Source of the DNA: Pseudonocardia sp. CNS-004
Lineage (GTDB): Bacteria; Actinomycetota; Actinomycetes; Mycobacteriales; Pseudonocardiaceae
Reading direction: 5' to 3'
DNA length: 64,000 bases
Assembly (NCBI GenBank): GCA_001942185.1
Contig: MKJV01000090.1
Location: 62,001 to 126,000 of the forward strand
In this document: positions 27,528 through 36,823 of the stretch, in pieces
How the letters are laid out: each line of letters starts with the position of its first letter
How positions within the stretch are numbered: position 1 is the stretch's first letter
Notes under the pieces: model-generated
Told to the model about the DNA's origin: nothing
The model's input: the letters and a program-made list of their open reading frames with translations, nothing else
The model's database searches: none
Position numbers and translations under genes: made by a program

Positions 27528-29314
27528 CGGGCCGCGTCGGGCACCGCCTCGACCTCGACCGGGACCTCGACCGGGACCTCGACCTCGTCGTCGGCCTCCT
27601 CCACCGCCGGGGACGGCTCGGGGACCGGGGCTGCGCGGTGCCGGCCCACCGGCCGCGGCGCCGGCTTGACGTTGAGGAAGAACCGGCCGCCGTAGTTCTC
27701 GAGCCCGTAGTCGACGGCCTGCTCCACGGCCCGCTGCGAGCGGTCGTCGCGGTGGATCAGCGGGTCGTGCCGCAGGTCCCGGGTGAGCGCCACGCACAGC
27801 ACGACCATGACCAGCCCGAACGGTACGGCCATGACGATGGTGAGGTTCTGGATGCCGGTGAGCGCATCGTCGCCGCCGACGAGCAACATGATCGCGGCGA
27901 TGGCACCCATCACCACGCCCCAGAACACGACCACGCGGTGCGAGGGGTGGATCGAGCCGCGCTCCGACAGCGTGCCCATCACGAGCGATGCCGCGTCGGC
28001 GCCCGAGACGAAGAAGATCGCGATCAGGACCATCGCGACGACGCCGAGCACGGAGCCGAGCGGGTAGGCCTGGAGCACGCCGAACAGCTGCCCCTCCGCG
28101 GACTGCGACGCCAGGTCCGTGCCGCCCCGCTGGAGGCTCACCGCCGCCCCGCCGAAGACTGCGAACCAGACCAGGCTGACGATGCTCGGCACGAGGATGA
28201 CGCCCGCGACGAACGTCTTGATGGTGCGGCCGCGGCTGATCCGGGCGATGAACATCCCGACGAACGGCGTCCAGGAGATCCACCACGCCCAGTAGAAGAC
28301 CGTCCACCCCGCGAGCCAGGTCTCGGTGGCGTCGCCGCCGGTGGCGCCGGTGCGGGAGGCCATCTCGGCGAGGTTGCCGAAGTAGTCACCGATCGCGGTG
28401 GGCAGCAGGTTGAGGATGAGGATGGTCGGCCCGGCGACGAACACGAACGCCGCGAGCACCACGGCGAGCACCATGTTGATGTTCGACAGCCACTGGATGC
28501 CCTGCGCGACACCGCTCACGGCCGAGGCCACGAACGCGATGGTCAGCACGACGATCACGCCCACGAGCAGCCCGGTGGGCACCTCGGCGAGGAACCCGCC
28601 CGCCTGCAGCCCGCCGCCGATCTGCAGCGCGCCCAGCCCGAGCGACGCGGCGGACCCGAAGAGCGTCGCGAAGATCGCCATCACGTCGATCGCCCGGCCG
28701 AGCGGTCCGCGGCAGCGCCGCCTCCCGAGCAACGGCTCGAACGCCGAGCTGATCAGCGACCGGCGCCCCTTGCGGAACGTGCTGTAGGCGATGGCGAGCC
28801 CGACGACGGCGTAGATCGCCCACGGGTGCAGGGTCCAGTGGAACAGCGTCGTGGCCATCGCCACGTCGAACGCCTCGTCGGTGCCGGCGGGCACGGTGCC
28901 CGGCGGGGGCTCCGAGAAGTGGGCGAGCGGCTCGGCGACGCCGTAGAACATCAACCCGATGCCCATCCCGGCGCTGAACATCATCGCGATCCAGGACACC
29001 GTGCGGAACTCCGGCGCCTCGCCGTCGCGCCCGAGCGGGATCCGGCCGTACCGGCTCACCGCCAGCCACAGCGCGAACACGACGAACCCGCTCGCCGCGA
29101 GCACGAACGCCCATCCCCCGCCGCGCATCACACCGCCCAGCACCGCGGAGGTCACCGCGGTCAGCGAGCCGGTGTGCAGCACACCCCACCCGATGAACGC
29201 CACCGCGAGCACCGCGGCGGACCAGAACACCCACCGGTCGAGACGAGCCGGCTCGTCCGCGGCCGGTGGACCGCCGGAGCCGTCGCCGGGATGGGGGGAG
29301 ACCTGCCGGACCAT
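27524..29314 (-). CDS. BCCT-family glycine betaine/choline/carnitine transporter
   Basis: The intact 596-residue protein has 12 predicted membrane helices. It includes the BCCT core SAGMGIGLMFYGVAEPLAHF and the aromatic-box region FHWTLHPWAIYAVVGLAIAY. WAWWISWTPFVGMFIARISR is the Trp-rich family signature. The C-terminal tail is acidic with a VEVP repeat and may act in osmosensing. It would import glycine betaine or choline with Na+ or H+. It follows the Rieske monooxygenase gene by 51 bases in the minus-strand operon starting at 32109. Its stop overlaps the ALDH remnant. Confidence 0.93.
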   Translation of the reverse strand: MVRQVSPHPGDGSGGPPAADEPARLDRWVFWSAAVLAVAFIGWGVLHTGSLTAVTSAVLGGVMRGGGWAFVLAASGFVVFALWLAVSRYGRIPLGRDGEAPEFRTVSWIAMMFSAGMGIGLMFYGVAEPLAHFSEPPPGTVPAGTDEAFDVAMATTLFHWTLHPWAIYAVVGLAIAYSTFRKGRRSLISSAFEPLLGRRRCRGPLGRAIDVMAIFATLFGSAASLGLGALQIGGGLQAGGFLAEVPTGLLVGVIVVLTIAFVASAVSGVAQGIQWLSNINMVLAVVLAAFVFVAGPTILILNLLPTAIGDYFGNLAEMASRTGATGGDATETWLAGWTVFYWAWWISWTPFVGMFIARISRGRTIKTFVAGVILVPSIVSLVWFAVFGGAAVSLQRGGTDLASQSAEGQLFGVLQAYPLGSVLGVVAMVLIAIFFVSGADAASLVMGTLSERGSIHPSHRVVVFWGVVMGAIAAIMLLVGGDDALTGIQNLTIVMAVPFGLVMVVLCVALTRDLRHDPLIHRDDRSQRAVEQAVDYGLENYGGRFFLNVKPAPRPVGRHRAAPVPEPSPAVEEADDEVEVPVEVPVEVEAVPDAAR

Positions 29315-29365
29315 GTCGCGTCCTCCTCGCTGAGGGCGGGTTGTGGTGGGGTCCTGCGACAGGGG

Positions 29366-30489
29366 TTACGGGGTGAGCTGCTCGGTGACCCACCGGTGGA
29401 AGGCACCGATGTGGTGCTCGCTGGGCACCAGGACCCCGCCCTGGGCGTACGCCTTCGACGACGCGGCGAGCTGACAGCGCTCGCAGGCGTCGAAGTCCTG
29501 CTGGTTGACCCGGTGGAACAGCTCCACCGAGCGGTCCAGATCCTGACCGCTGCGCACGACCTCGGGCAGGTAGAGCCAGTCGCACTCGACGACCGTGCGG
29601 TCCGGGCCCACCGGGTACATCCGGTGGAAGATCACGTGGTCGGGCACGAGGTTGATGAAGACCTGCGGGTTCACCGTGATCGCGTAGTACTTGCGGTCGT
29701 GGCCCGCCACCACGCCGGGGATCACGGTCACGCCGGCGCTCCCGTCGACGGTGAACCCCTGCGCCTCCTCGGCGAACTCCGCGCCGTGCCCCACGAAGTA
29801 CTGCGCCGCGAACCCGTCGGCGAACTCCGGCAGTACTTCCGTCAGCTCGGGGTGGATGGTCGCGCAGTGGTAGCACTCCATGAAGTTCTCGATGATGAGC
29901 TTCCAGTTCGCGCCCACGTCGTAGCTGATCCGCCTGCCGACCTCGAGGTTGCCGATGTCCCATCCGGCGATCACGTCGCGCCCCCGAGCCGTTCATCGAC
30001 GGCGCCGACCACGGTGTCCTCGAACGAGGGCGGCTCGTCGGCGACGCAGACCCAGGCGTAGCCGAGCCACTCCCGCAGCGGAACCGGGACGAGCCCGTAG
30101 TCCCCGCGGTCGACGTCGGGCATCTGGTTCAGGTTCGGCGCGGCGACGAGCTTGCCGTCCAGGCCGTAGGTCCAGGCGTGGTACCCGCACTGGATGTTGC
30201 GCCGGGCCACGCCGGAGCGCTCCATGCAGACCCGGGCGCCCCGGTGCCGGCAGACGTTCAGGAAGGCCCGCAGCAGCCCGTCCCGGCCGCGGACGACGAT
30301 CACGTTCTCCCGGCCGACGTCGACGGTGCGGAACGTGCCGGGGCCGTCGAGATCGGCACTGCGCACGGCGGCGACCCAGCGGGCTTCGAAGATCCGCTCC
30401 TGCTCCTGCCGGAAGAGCTCGGGATCGGTGTAGGACAGGCCGGGGAGGGTGGAGATCAGGCTCGGGGACACGTCGGTCGGAGCGGACAA
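29366..30489 (-). CDS. gbcA: Rieske non-heme iron oxygenase alpha subunit, glycine betaine monooxygenase-like (GbcA; one frame slip)
   Basis: The N-terminal Rieske domain shows NVCRHRGARVC and CGYHAWTYGLDGKLV, the C-x-H...C-x2-H ligands of the [2Fe-2S] cluster. The catalytic domain has NWKLIIENFMECYHCATIHPEL with the mononuclear-iron His residues. A slip in a run of G near 29980 breaks the frame. Restored length is ~374 residues, in range for GbcA-type enzymes. Together with the ferredoxin and reductase genes just upstream it forms a three-component oxygenase. Given the transporter and the dimethylglycine/sarcosine oxidases nearby, N-demethylation of glycine betaine to dimethylglycine and formaldehyde is the best assignment. 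Other trimethylammonium substrates are possible. Confidence 0.82.
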
Positions 30490-30517
30490 CGCGGCACCTC
30501 TCGTGCGGACGGCGGGA

Positions 30518-31696
30518 TCAGGAGGCAGCGGTGGCGTGGCGCGGCATCAGCTGCCGGCGCCACTTCCCGAAGAGCTTGGGCTGGTTCATCGCGAACACCG
30601 CGACGAGCTCGCCCGCGCGGCGGTAGCCCGCCACGAAGCGGCGCGAGCCGGGGTCGCCGTCGAGGATCTCGATCTCGTCGTCGGGCAGGCGGTGGCCGGC
30701 GAACTGCAGCCGGGCCCCGTACTGATCCGACCAGAAGTAGGGAGCAGATCGCCGCGCCGTCCCGGCCGGGCTGCGCCCGAGCAGGGTGGCGACCGCCGCG
30801 GCGGGCTGCTGCAGCGCGTTGGTCCAGTGCTCCTGACGCCGCTCGAACCCGGCGTACGGGCAGTGGGAGAACGTGCAGTCGCCCGCGGCGACGACCTGGG
30901 GCAGGTTGGTCGCTCCTTCCGCGTCGGTCCACACGCCGCGGTGGTCGTGGTCGACGCCCGACCCGGCCAGCCACTCGATGTTCGGCAGCGCCCCGATCCC
31001 GGCCACGACCACGTCGGCGGGCACGGCGCGGTCCCCGGCCAGCCGGACCTCGCGGACCCGGGTGTCCCCGGAGATCCCGGTCACGGCGGCGCCCGTGATC
31101 ACCCGGACCCCGTTGTCATCGTGCAGCGCGGCGCAGGCCGCGCCGAGCTCGGCCCCGAGCACCCTGCCGAGCGGCAGCGGGTCCGACTCGATGACGGTGA
31201 CCTCGACGCCCAGCTTCTGCGCCGTCGACGCGACCTCCGCCCCGATGAAACCGGCCCCGATCACCACGAGCCTGCTGCCCGCCTGCAGGTCCCCGCGCAG
31301 CTCGACGGCGTCCTCCAGCGTCCGCAGGGTGTGCACCCCGCCGAGTCGCTCCCCCGGGAACGGCCTCGCCCGTGCACCGGTGGCGAGCACGACACCGTCG
31401 GCCGCGATCTCGCGCCCGGACGCCAGCACCACCGACCGGCCGCGCGGGTCCAGCGCGGCCGCCGGATCCCCGAGGCGCCATTCCAGGTCGAGGCCGGCGT
31501 CGTCGTCCGTCGTCAGCGCCAGGTCGTCGACGCCGATCTCGCCGGCCAGGAACTCCTTCGACAGCGGCGGGCGGTCGTACGGGAGCCGGTCCTCCGCCCC
31601 GACGACGACCACGCGCCCGTCGAAGTCCTGCTCCCGCAGGGCGCGCGCCGCGCTGAGCCCGGCGAGCGACCCCCCGATGACCGCGACGGTGCGCAT
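30518..31696 (-). CDS. FAD-dependent ferredoxin reductase
   Basis: The intact 392-residue protein begins MRTVAVIGGSLAGLSAARAL (FAD Rossmann motif). VVIGAGFIGAEVASTAQKLG is the NAD(P)H-binding motif, and VVAAGDCTFS near residue 285 is the second FAD contact. This is the BphA4/rubredoxin-reductase fold. It passes electrons from NAD(P)H to the Rieske ferredoxin encoded just upstream and then to the GbcA-like oxygenase. The ATG (31696-31694) overlaps the ferredoxin stop. Confidence 0.92.
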   Translation of the reverse strand: MRTVAVIGGSLAGLSAARALREQDFDGRVVVVGAEDRLPYDRPPLSKEFLAGEIGVDDLALTTDDDAGLDLEWRLGDPAAALDPRGRSVVLASGREIAADGVVLATGARARPFPGERLGGVHTLRTLEDAVELRGDLQAGSRLVVIGAGFIGAEVASTAQKLGVEVTVIESDPLPLGRVLGAELGAACAALHDDNGVRVITGAAVTGISGDTRVREVRLAGDRAVPADVVVAGIGALPNIEWLAGSGVDHDHRGVWTDAEGATNLPQVVAAGDCTFSHCPYAGFERRQEHWTNALQQPAAAVATLLGRSPAGTARRSAPYFWSDQYGARLQFAGHRLPDDEIEILDGDPGSRRFVAGYRRAGELVAVFAMNQPKLFGKWRRQLMPRHATAAS

Positions 31697-32109
31697 CAGG
31701 CCGCTGTCTCGATGCGGGCCGCCTCCGTGAGCCCGGCCGCCGTGAACCCGGCCTCCGCCTGCGCTGCTGCCTGCACCGGAACCGGATCCACGACCGGCGC
31801 CTCGACGCGCACGTACACGTAGCCGTCGGCGACGACGACCTCGTGGGTGCGCACGGGCGTCTTCGCGGGCGGCCCGGACGGCATGCCGGTGCGCAGGTCG
31901 AAGCAGGCGGCGTGCAACGGGCATTCGACGGCGCAGCCCTCGAGCCAGCCGTCCGCCAGCGAGGCGTCCTGGTGGGTGCACGTGTCGTCGATGGCGAGCA
32001 GCTCGCCGTCCACGTTGAACACCGCGATCGGCACCCCCGAATCGGCGCTGGCGTCGACCCGGACGGCCTCGCCGAGCGGGATGTCCTCCGGTCGACCGAC
32101 GAGGATCAT
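31696..32109 (-). CDS. Rieske-type [2Fe-2S] ferredoxin
   Basis: The intact 137-residue protein carries DDTCTHQDASLADG and CPLHAACFDLRTG, the C-x-H and C-x2-H ligands of a soluble Rieske ferredoxin such as BphA3. An Ala/Glu-rich tail of ~30 residues follows the domain and has no clear role. It is the first gene of the minus-strand betaine operon and would link the reductase to the oxygenase. Confidence 0.9.
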   Translation of the reverse strand: MILVGRPEDIPLGEAVRVDASADSGVPIAVFNVDGELLAIDDTCTHQDASLADGWLEGCAVECPLHAACFDLRTGMPSGPPAKTPVRTHEVVVADGYVYVRVEAPVVDPVPVQAAAQAEAGFTAAGLTEAARIETAA

Positions 32110-32128
32110 GGCACTCCTTCTGTCTCGG

Positions 32129-32150
32129 ATAGCGCAACGCTCCGCGCTAT
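32129..32150. promoter_or_regulatory. Inverted repeat between ferredoxin and IclR genes
   Basis: ATAGCGC (32129-32135) and GCGCTAT (32144-32150) form perfect 7-base arms separated by 8 bases. The site lies 20 bases upstream of the ferredoxin start and 82 bases before the divergent IclR gene. It is the best candidate operator for the IclR protein controlling the betaine demethylation operon. Confidence 0.5.
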
Positions 32151-32231
32151 AAGCAACAGGATGAGGATGTGAAAGTCGGCCGTCAAGCCCTCCACCGCAC
32201 TTTGAGCGGTTTGCCCGCGTAGGGTCTGCCC

Positions 32232-33056
32232 GTGACGACCGACTCAGCGCGCTACGGCAGGGAGGTTGCCCCGTCCCAGGTCCAGTCCGTGGACCGCGCC
32301 ATCGCGATCCTGTACTTGCTGGCAGAGCGGGGTTCCGAGGGCCTCGGCGTGACCGAGGTGGCCGCGGAGCTCGGAGTGCACAAGTCGACCGCGTTCCGGC
32401 TGATCACGGCCCTGGAGAACGGCGACCTGGTGGAACAGCTCGAGGAACGCGGCAAGTACCACCTCGGGCGCGGCGTCGTCCGGCTGGCGGGCGCCACCAC
32501 CGCACAGCTCGAGCTGTCCACCGAGAGCAGGCCGGTCTGCAAGCGCCTCGCCACCGAGCTCGGCGAGACCGTCAACCTCGCCATCGCCGACGCCGGCGCG
32601 GTGACGAACATCCTGCAGGAGTACGGCAGCTCGGCGGTGAGCGGCCGCAACTGGACGGGCCAGCGCACCCCGATGCACGCCACGGCCAGCGGCAAGGTCC
32701 TCCTGGCCTGGGCCGACGGCGAGACCGTCGCCGAGGTCCTCACCGGGGACCTGGACGAGTACACGTCCGAGACGATCACCGATGCCCCTGCGCTCGCGGC
32801 CGAGCTGAAGAAGGTCCGCACCCAGGGCTGGGCCTGCACCACCGAGGAGTTCGAGCTCGGCCTGAACGCGGTGGCGGCGCCCGTGCGGGGCGCCACGGGC
32901 GACGTGGTGGCCGCGGTCGGCGTCTCCGGCCCGTCCTACCGCCTCTCGGTCGAGTCGTTCGCCGAGGTCGCCGACCACCTGGTGCAGGGCGGCCGGGAGA
33001 TCAGCAGCCGGCTGGGCTACTTCGGCGCCGCGCAGCGGGAACGCTCGAACAACTAG
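32232..33056 (+). CDS. IclR-family transcriptional regulator
   Basis: The intact 274-residue protein has the winged helix SVDRAIAILYLLAERGSEGLG and VTEVAAELGVHKSTAFRLI. The IclR effector domain follows, with conserved MHATASGKVLLAW and the late EEFELGLNAVAAPVRGATGD. It is divergent from the ferredoxin-reductase-oxygenase operon and probably regulates it in response to betaine or a demethylated product. The TAG stop codon lies inside the left end of the MITE-like element. The insertion may therefore have altered the original C terminus by a few residues. Confidence 0.92.
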   Translation: MTTDSARYGREVAPSQVQSVDRAIAILYLLAERGSEGLGVTEVAAELGVHKSTAFRLITALENGDLVEQLEERGKYHLGRGVVRLAGATTAQLELSTESRPVCKRLATELGETVNLAIADAGAVTNILQEYGSSAVSGRNWTGQRTPMHATASGKVLLAWADGETVAEVLTGDLDEYTSETITDAPALAAELKKVRTQGWACTTEEFELGLNAVAAPVRGATGDVVAAVGVSGPSYRLSVESFAEVADHLVQGGREISSRLGYFGAAQRERSNN

Positions 33057-33221
33057 GGCCTGTCCTGTAGGCCCCGGGCCGCGGGTTTCGTGATCGAGAT
33101 CGTCCCTGGCAAGGCGCCGGCACGAGCCGTTGTACTGGACGTACCCGGTCGTGCCGGCAACGCCGCCAGGGGCGATCTCGGCGCGAAGAGCGTGGTCCTG
33201 GGCTTACAGGACAGGCCCTAG
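33053..33221. mobile_element. 169-bp MITE-like palindromic element with 22-bp terminal inverted repeats
   Basis: The left end (33053-33074) and right end (33200-33221) are inverted copies matching at 21 of 22 bases. They begin with CTAG and continue GGCCTGTCCTGTA. The interior is also self-complementary: GAGATCG.CCCTGGC and GCCGGCACGA on the left pair with their complements on the right around a ~20-base loop. There is no ORF. The outer CTAG pair could be a duplicated target site, as used by some IS5-group elements. The left end supplies the stop codon of the IclR gene. Confidence 0.7.
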
Positions 33222-33239
33222 CCCTCACGACCCGGAGGC

Positions 33240-33911
33240 TCAGAGCACCGCGCGGACGGCGCGCTCGAACCCGACGACGTGCTCCAGCGCCAGGCGGCCG
33301 GCCTTCTCGTCCTCGCCCGCGACGATCGCGTCGAGGAGCGCGACGTGCTCCCCCACGTGGCCGGCGATGGTCGGGAGCCGGTCGAGGAACAGGCACCAGA
33401 TCCGGGTGGCCAGGTTGTCCTGCCGCACGAGGATGTCCTCCAGGTACGGGTTGCCTGCGGCTCGGTAGATCTCCCGGTGCACCTGCACGTCGCGGCGCAG
33501 CAGCTCGCGCCGGTCGTCGACGCGGGCCTCGAGCCCGGCGACGTCCTGCGCCAGCTCGGCGAGGCGGGTGCGCTCGGCGGCGGTGGCGTTGCGCGCCGCC
33601 CGGGACGCCGCGAGCGGTTCCAGCTGGGTGCGGATCTCGCAGATGTGGGCGAGGTCGGTGATGTCGACCGCGGTGGCGAACGTGCCGCGCCGCGGGTAGG
33701 CGACCACCAGCCGGTCGCCCTCCAGCCGCTTCAGCGCCTCGCGCACCGGGGTGCGCCCGGTGCCGAGCTCCTGGGCGAGCGCGTCGTCGTTGAGCGGGTC
33801 GCCCGGCCGGATGTCGAGCATGACCAGGCGATCCCGGATGCCCTCGTACGCCAGATCGGCCAGCGACGCCGGCCCCCCGAACGGAGACGACAGCTGCGCC
33901 GCGACTCCCAT
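33240..33911 (-). CDS. GntR-family transcriptional regulator (FCD type)
   Basis: The ATG at 33911 is preceded by GGGAGG and gives 223 residues beginning MGVAAQLSSPFGG. Longer upstream starts would run through the promoter and operator. The winged helix reads LADLAYEGIRDRLVMLDIRPGDPL and LAQELGTGRTPVREALKRLEG. An FCD domain follows. It diverges from the SHMT-sarcosine oxidase operon, with a palindrome between them, so it most likely controls that operon in response to a C1, sarcosine or dimethylglycine signal. Confidence 0.9.
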   Translation of the reverse strand: MGVAAQLSSPFGGPASLADLAYEGIRDRLVMLDIRPGDPLNDDALAQELGTGRTPVREALKRLEGDRLVVAYPRRGTFATAVDITDLAHICEIRTQLEPLAASRAARNATAAERTRLAELAQDVAGLEARVDDRRELLRRDVQVHREIYRAAGNPYLEDILVRQDNLATRIWCLFLDRLPTIAGHVGEHVALLDAIVAGEDEKAGRLALEHVVGFERAVRAVL

Positions 33912-33967
33912 TTCCGGCCTCCCGTGCCCCTTGACGACGTCCAACAGCCGTCCTACCGTACACCGCC

Positions 33968-33983
33968 GACTGATATACCAGTC
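33968..33983. promoter_or_regulatory. GntR-type operator between the GntR and SHMT genes
   Basis: GACTG and CAGTC flank ATATAC, giving a 16-base dyad with one mismatched pair and an AT-rich centre, unusual for this GC-rich DNA. It lies 57 bases before the GntR start and 34 bases before the SHMT start. The TGATATACCA core resembles sites of FCD-type GntR regulators. Confidence 0.6.
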
Positions 33984-34016
33984 AACGCGAGCTTGGTACG
34001 ACAGATCGGATGCCAG

Positions 34017-35323
34017 ATGCTCGAGACCCAGGCCCTCAGCAACCTCGACCGTGACATCGCCGAGGTGGACCCGGAGATCCACGCGGCGATCGACGCGGAG
34101 CGGAGGCGGCAGGAGACCACGCTGGAGATGATCGCCAGCGAGAACTTCGCCCCGCTGGCCGTGATGCAGGCCCAGGCTCCGTGCTCACCAACAAGTACGC
34201 CGAGGGCTACCCCGGCCGCCGCTATTACGGCGGGTGCGAGAACGTCGACGTCGTCGAACGGCTCGCGATCGACCGGCTGCGGGAGCTCTACGGCGCGACC
34301 TACGCGAACGTCCAGCCGCACTCCGGGGCTCAGGCCAACGCCGCCGCGATGGCCGCGATGCTCCGGCCGGGCGACACCATCCTCGGCCTCGACCTCGCCC
34401 ACGGCGGGCACCTGACGCACGGGATGCGGCTCAACTTCTCGGGCCTGCTCTACGACGTCGCGCCCTACCACGTCCGAGCCGACGACCACCGCGTCGACAT
34501 GGCCGAGGTCGAAGGGCTGGCCCGGGAGCGCCGCCCCAAGGTGATCGTCGCGGGCTGGTCGGCCTACCCGCGCCACCTCGACTTCGCGGAGTTCCGCCGC
34601 ATCGCCGACGAGGTCGGCGCGTACCTGATGGTCGACATGGCGCACTTCGCCGGCCTGGTGGCGGCCGGCCTGCACCCCTCGCCGGTGCCCCACGCCCACG
34701 TCGTCACGAGCACCACCCACAAGACGCTGGGCGGGCCGCGCGGCGGCATCATCCTCTCCGCGGAGGACGACCCGGCCCTGCGCAAGAAGCTCAACTCGGC
34801 GGTGTTCCCCGGCCAGCAGGGCGGCCCACTCGAGCACGTGATCGCGGCGAAGGCGGTGACGTTCAAGCTCGCCGCGGGCGAGGCGTTCCGCGACCGCCAG
34901 GAGCGCACCCTGCTCGGCGCGCGGCTCCTCGCCGACCGCCTGCTCGCACCGGACTCGCGGGCCGCGGGCATCGACGTCGTCAGCGGCGGCACCGACGTCC
35001 ACCTGGTGCTCGTGGACCTGCGGCACTCCGAGCTCGACGGCAAGCAGGCCGAGGACCGGCTGCACGCCGCCGGGATCACCGTCAACCGCAACGCGGTGCC
35101 CTTCGACCCGCGGCCGCCGATGATCAGCTCCGGGGTCCGGATCGGCACGCCCGCGCTGGCCGCCCGCGGGTTCGGCGCCGAGGAGTTCGCCGAGGTGGCC
35201 GACGTCATCGCCGCGGCGCTGCGCCCGGAAACCGGCGATGAGGCGATCGCGGCGCTGCGCGACCGCGTGACCGGGCTGGCTGCGCGCTTCCCCCTCTACC
35301 CCGCGCTGGAGGCCGCGTCGTGA
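34017..35323 (+). CDS. glyA: Serine hydroxymethyltransferase (one frame slip)
   Basis: The frame from ATG 34017 reads LEMIASENFAPLAVMQAQ. After a lost G near 34178 it continues VLTNKYAEGYPGRRYYGGC, the conserved substrate region. The PLP lysine lies in VVTSTTHKTLGGPRGG. Repaired length is ~435 residues, standard for GlyA. It converts glycine plus 5,10-methylene-THF to serine. Here it would use both the glycine and the methylene-THF released by the dimethylglycine and sarcosine oxidases downstream. Its TGA overlaps the GTG of soxB (GTGA). This is probably a catabolic copy; a housekeeping copy would be expected elsewhere. Confidence 0.93.
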
Positions 35324-36533
35324 ACCCGCTGCCCGAGCACCCGAACTTCCTGTGGCGCAACCCGGAGCCGAAGCGCTCCTACGACGTGGTGATCGTCGGG
35401 GCGGGTGGGCACGGCCTGGCCACCGCCCACTACCTGGCCCGCAACCACGGCATCACCGACGTGGCGGTGCTGGAGCGGGGCTGGCTGGCAGGCGGGAACA
35501 TGGCCCGCAACACCACGATCATCCGCTCGAACTACCTGTGGGACGAGAGCGCGGGCATCTACGAGCACGCGCTGAAGCTGTGGGAGGGCCTCGAAGAGGA
35601 CCTCGACTACCCCATCCTGTTCAGCCAGCGCGGCGTGCTCAACCTCGCCCACAGCCTGCAGGACGTCCGCGACAGCGTGCGCCGGGTGGAGGCCAACCGG
35701 CTGAACGGGGTGGATGCCGAATGGCTCACCCCCGACGAGGTCAAGAAGGTCTGCCCGATCGTCAACACGTCGCAGGAGCTGCGCTACCCGGTGCACGGTG
35801 CCACCTACCAGCCCGCGCGGGGATCGCCAAGCACGACTACGTGGCCTGGGGGTTCGCCCGCCGCGCCGACCAGGCCGGGATCGACCTGATCCAGGACTGC
35901 GAGGTCACCGGCTTCACCACCGACGGGGACCGGGTCACCGGGGTCCGCACCAGCCGTGGCGACATCGCCGCCGGCAAGGTCGCGCTCTGCGCGGCCGGGC
36001 ACACGTCCGTGCTCACCGACCTGCTCGGCTTCCGCGTGCCGCTCCAGAGCCACCCGCTCCAGGCGCTCGTGTCGGAGCTGCTCGAACCCGTGCACCCCAC
36101 CGTGGTCATGTCGAACGCCATCCACGTCTACGTCTCGCAGGCCCACAAGGGCGAGCTGGTGATGGGCGCGGGGATCGACTCCTACAACGGCTACGGCCAG
36201 CGCGGCGCCTTCCACATCGTCGAGCGCCAGATGGCCGCCGCGGTAGAGCTGTTCCCGGTGTTCGCCCGCGCGCACCTGCTGCGGACCTGGGGCGGCATCG
36301 TCGACACCACCCCGGACGCCTCCCCCATCGTCGGCCGCACGCCCTACTCGAACCTCTACCTGAACTGCGGGTGGGGCACCGGAGGGTTCAAGGCGACCCC
36401 CGGGGTCGGGTGGTGCATGGCCCACACGATCGCCCACGACGAGCCGCACCCCTACAACGCCCCGTTCACCCTCGACCGGTTCGTCACCGGCGCGCTGGTC
36501 GACGAGCACGGCGCCGCCGCCGTCGCCCACTGA
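35320..36533 (+). CDS. soxB: Sarcosine oxidase beta subunit (one frame slip)
   Basis: The GTG at 35320 overlaps the SHMT stop. The protein starts with the typical NPLPEHPNFLWRNPEPKRSY and the FAD motif VVIVGAGGHGLATAHYLARNHG. After a lost G near 35820 it continues GIAKHDYVAWGFAR, the segment where heterotetrameric enzymes carry the covalent FMN on the His. Restored length is ~404 residues, as in other SoxB. The complex oxidises sarcosine to glycine and passes the methyl carbon to THF. The gene order B-D-A-G is the standard one. Confidence 0.94.
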
Positions 36534-36544
36534 TCGGAAGTCAC

Positions 36545-36823
36545 ATGCAGCTGATCGAATGCCCGTGGTGCGGGCCCCGCGAAGAGGTCGAGTTCCACTA
36601 CGGCGGGCAGGCGCACGTCGCCTACCCGGCCGACCCGCAGGCGCTGCCGGACGAGCAGTGGGCGCAGTACCTGTTCTTCCGCGACAACCCGAAGGGTGCG
36701 TTCGCGGAGCGCTGGAGCCACGCCGCCGGTTGCCGGCGCTGGTTCAACGCGGTGCGCGACACGGCCACGTACCGGTTCCACGCCACCTACCGCCCCGACC
36801 AGCCCCGCCCGGAGATCTCATGA
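36545..36823 (+). CDS. soxD: Sarcosine oxidase delta subunit
   Basis: The intact 92-residue protein begins MQLIECPWCGPREEVEFHYGG. The Cys pair and the later HAAGCRRWF match the zinc-binding delta subunit of heterotetrameric sarcosine oxidase. It is a small structural subunit. Its stop overlaps the soxA start (ATGA). Confidence 0.93.
   Translation: MQLIECPWCGPREEVEFHYGGQAHVAYPADPQALPDEQWAQYLFFRDNPKGAFAERWSHAAGCRRWFNAVRDTATYRFHATYRPDQPRPEIS

Noticed and set aside
27506..30061. An 851-codon open frame on the plus strand across the betaine transporter and Rieske genes
   Set aside because: It is rich in His, Arg, Pro and Gly with no domain pattern, as expected for the antisense of a GC-rich gene. 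The minus strand has the recognisable BCCT and Rieske proteins.
33462..34082. A longer GntR protein starting at 34082
   Set aside because: The extra 57 residues would run through the AT-rich operator and the SHMT start and show no domain; the ATG at 33911 has a GGGAGG site.
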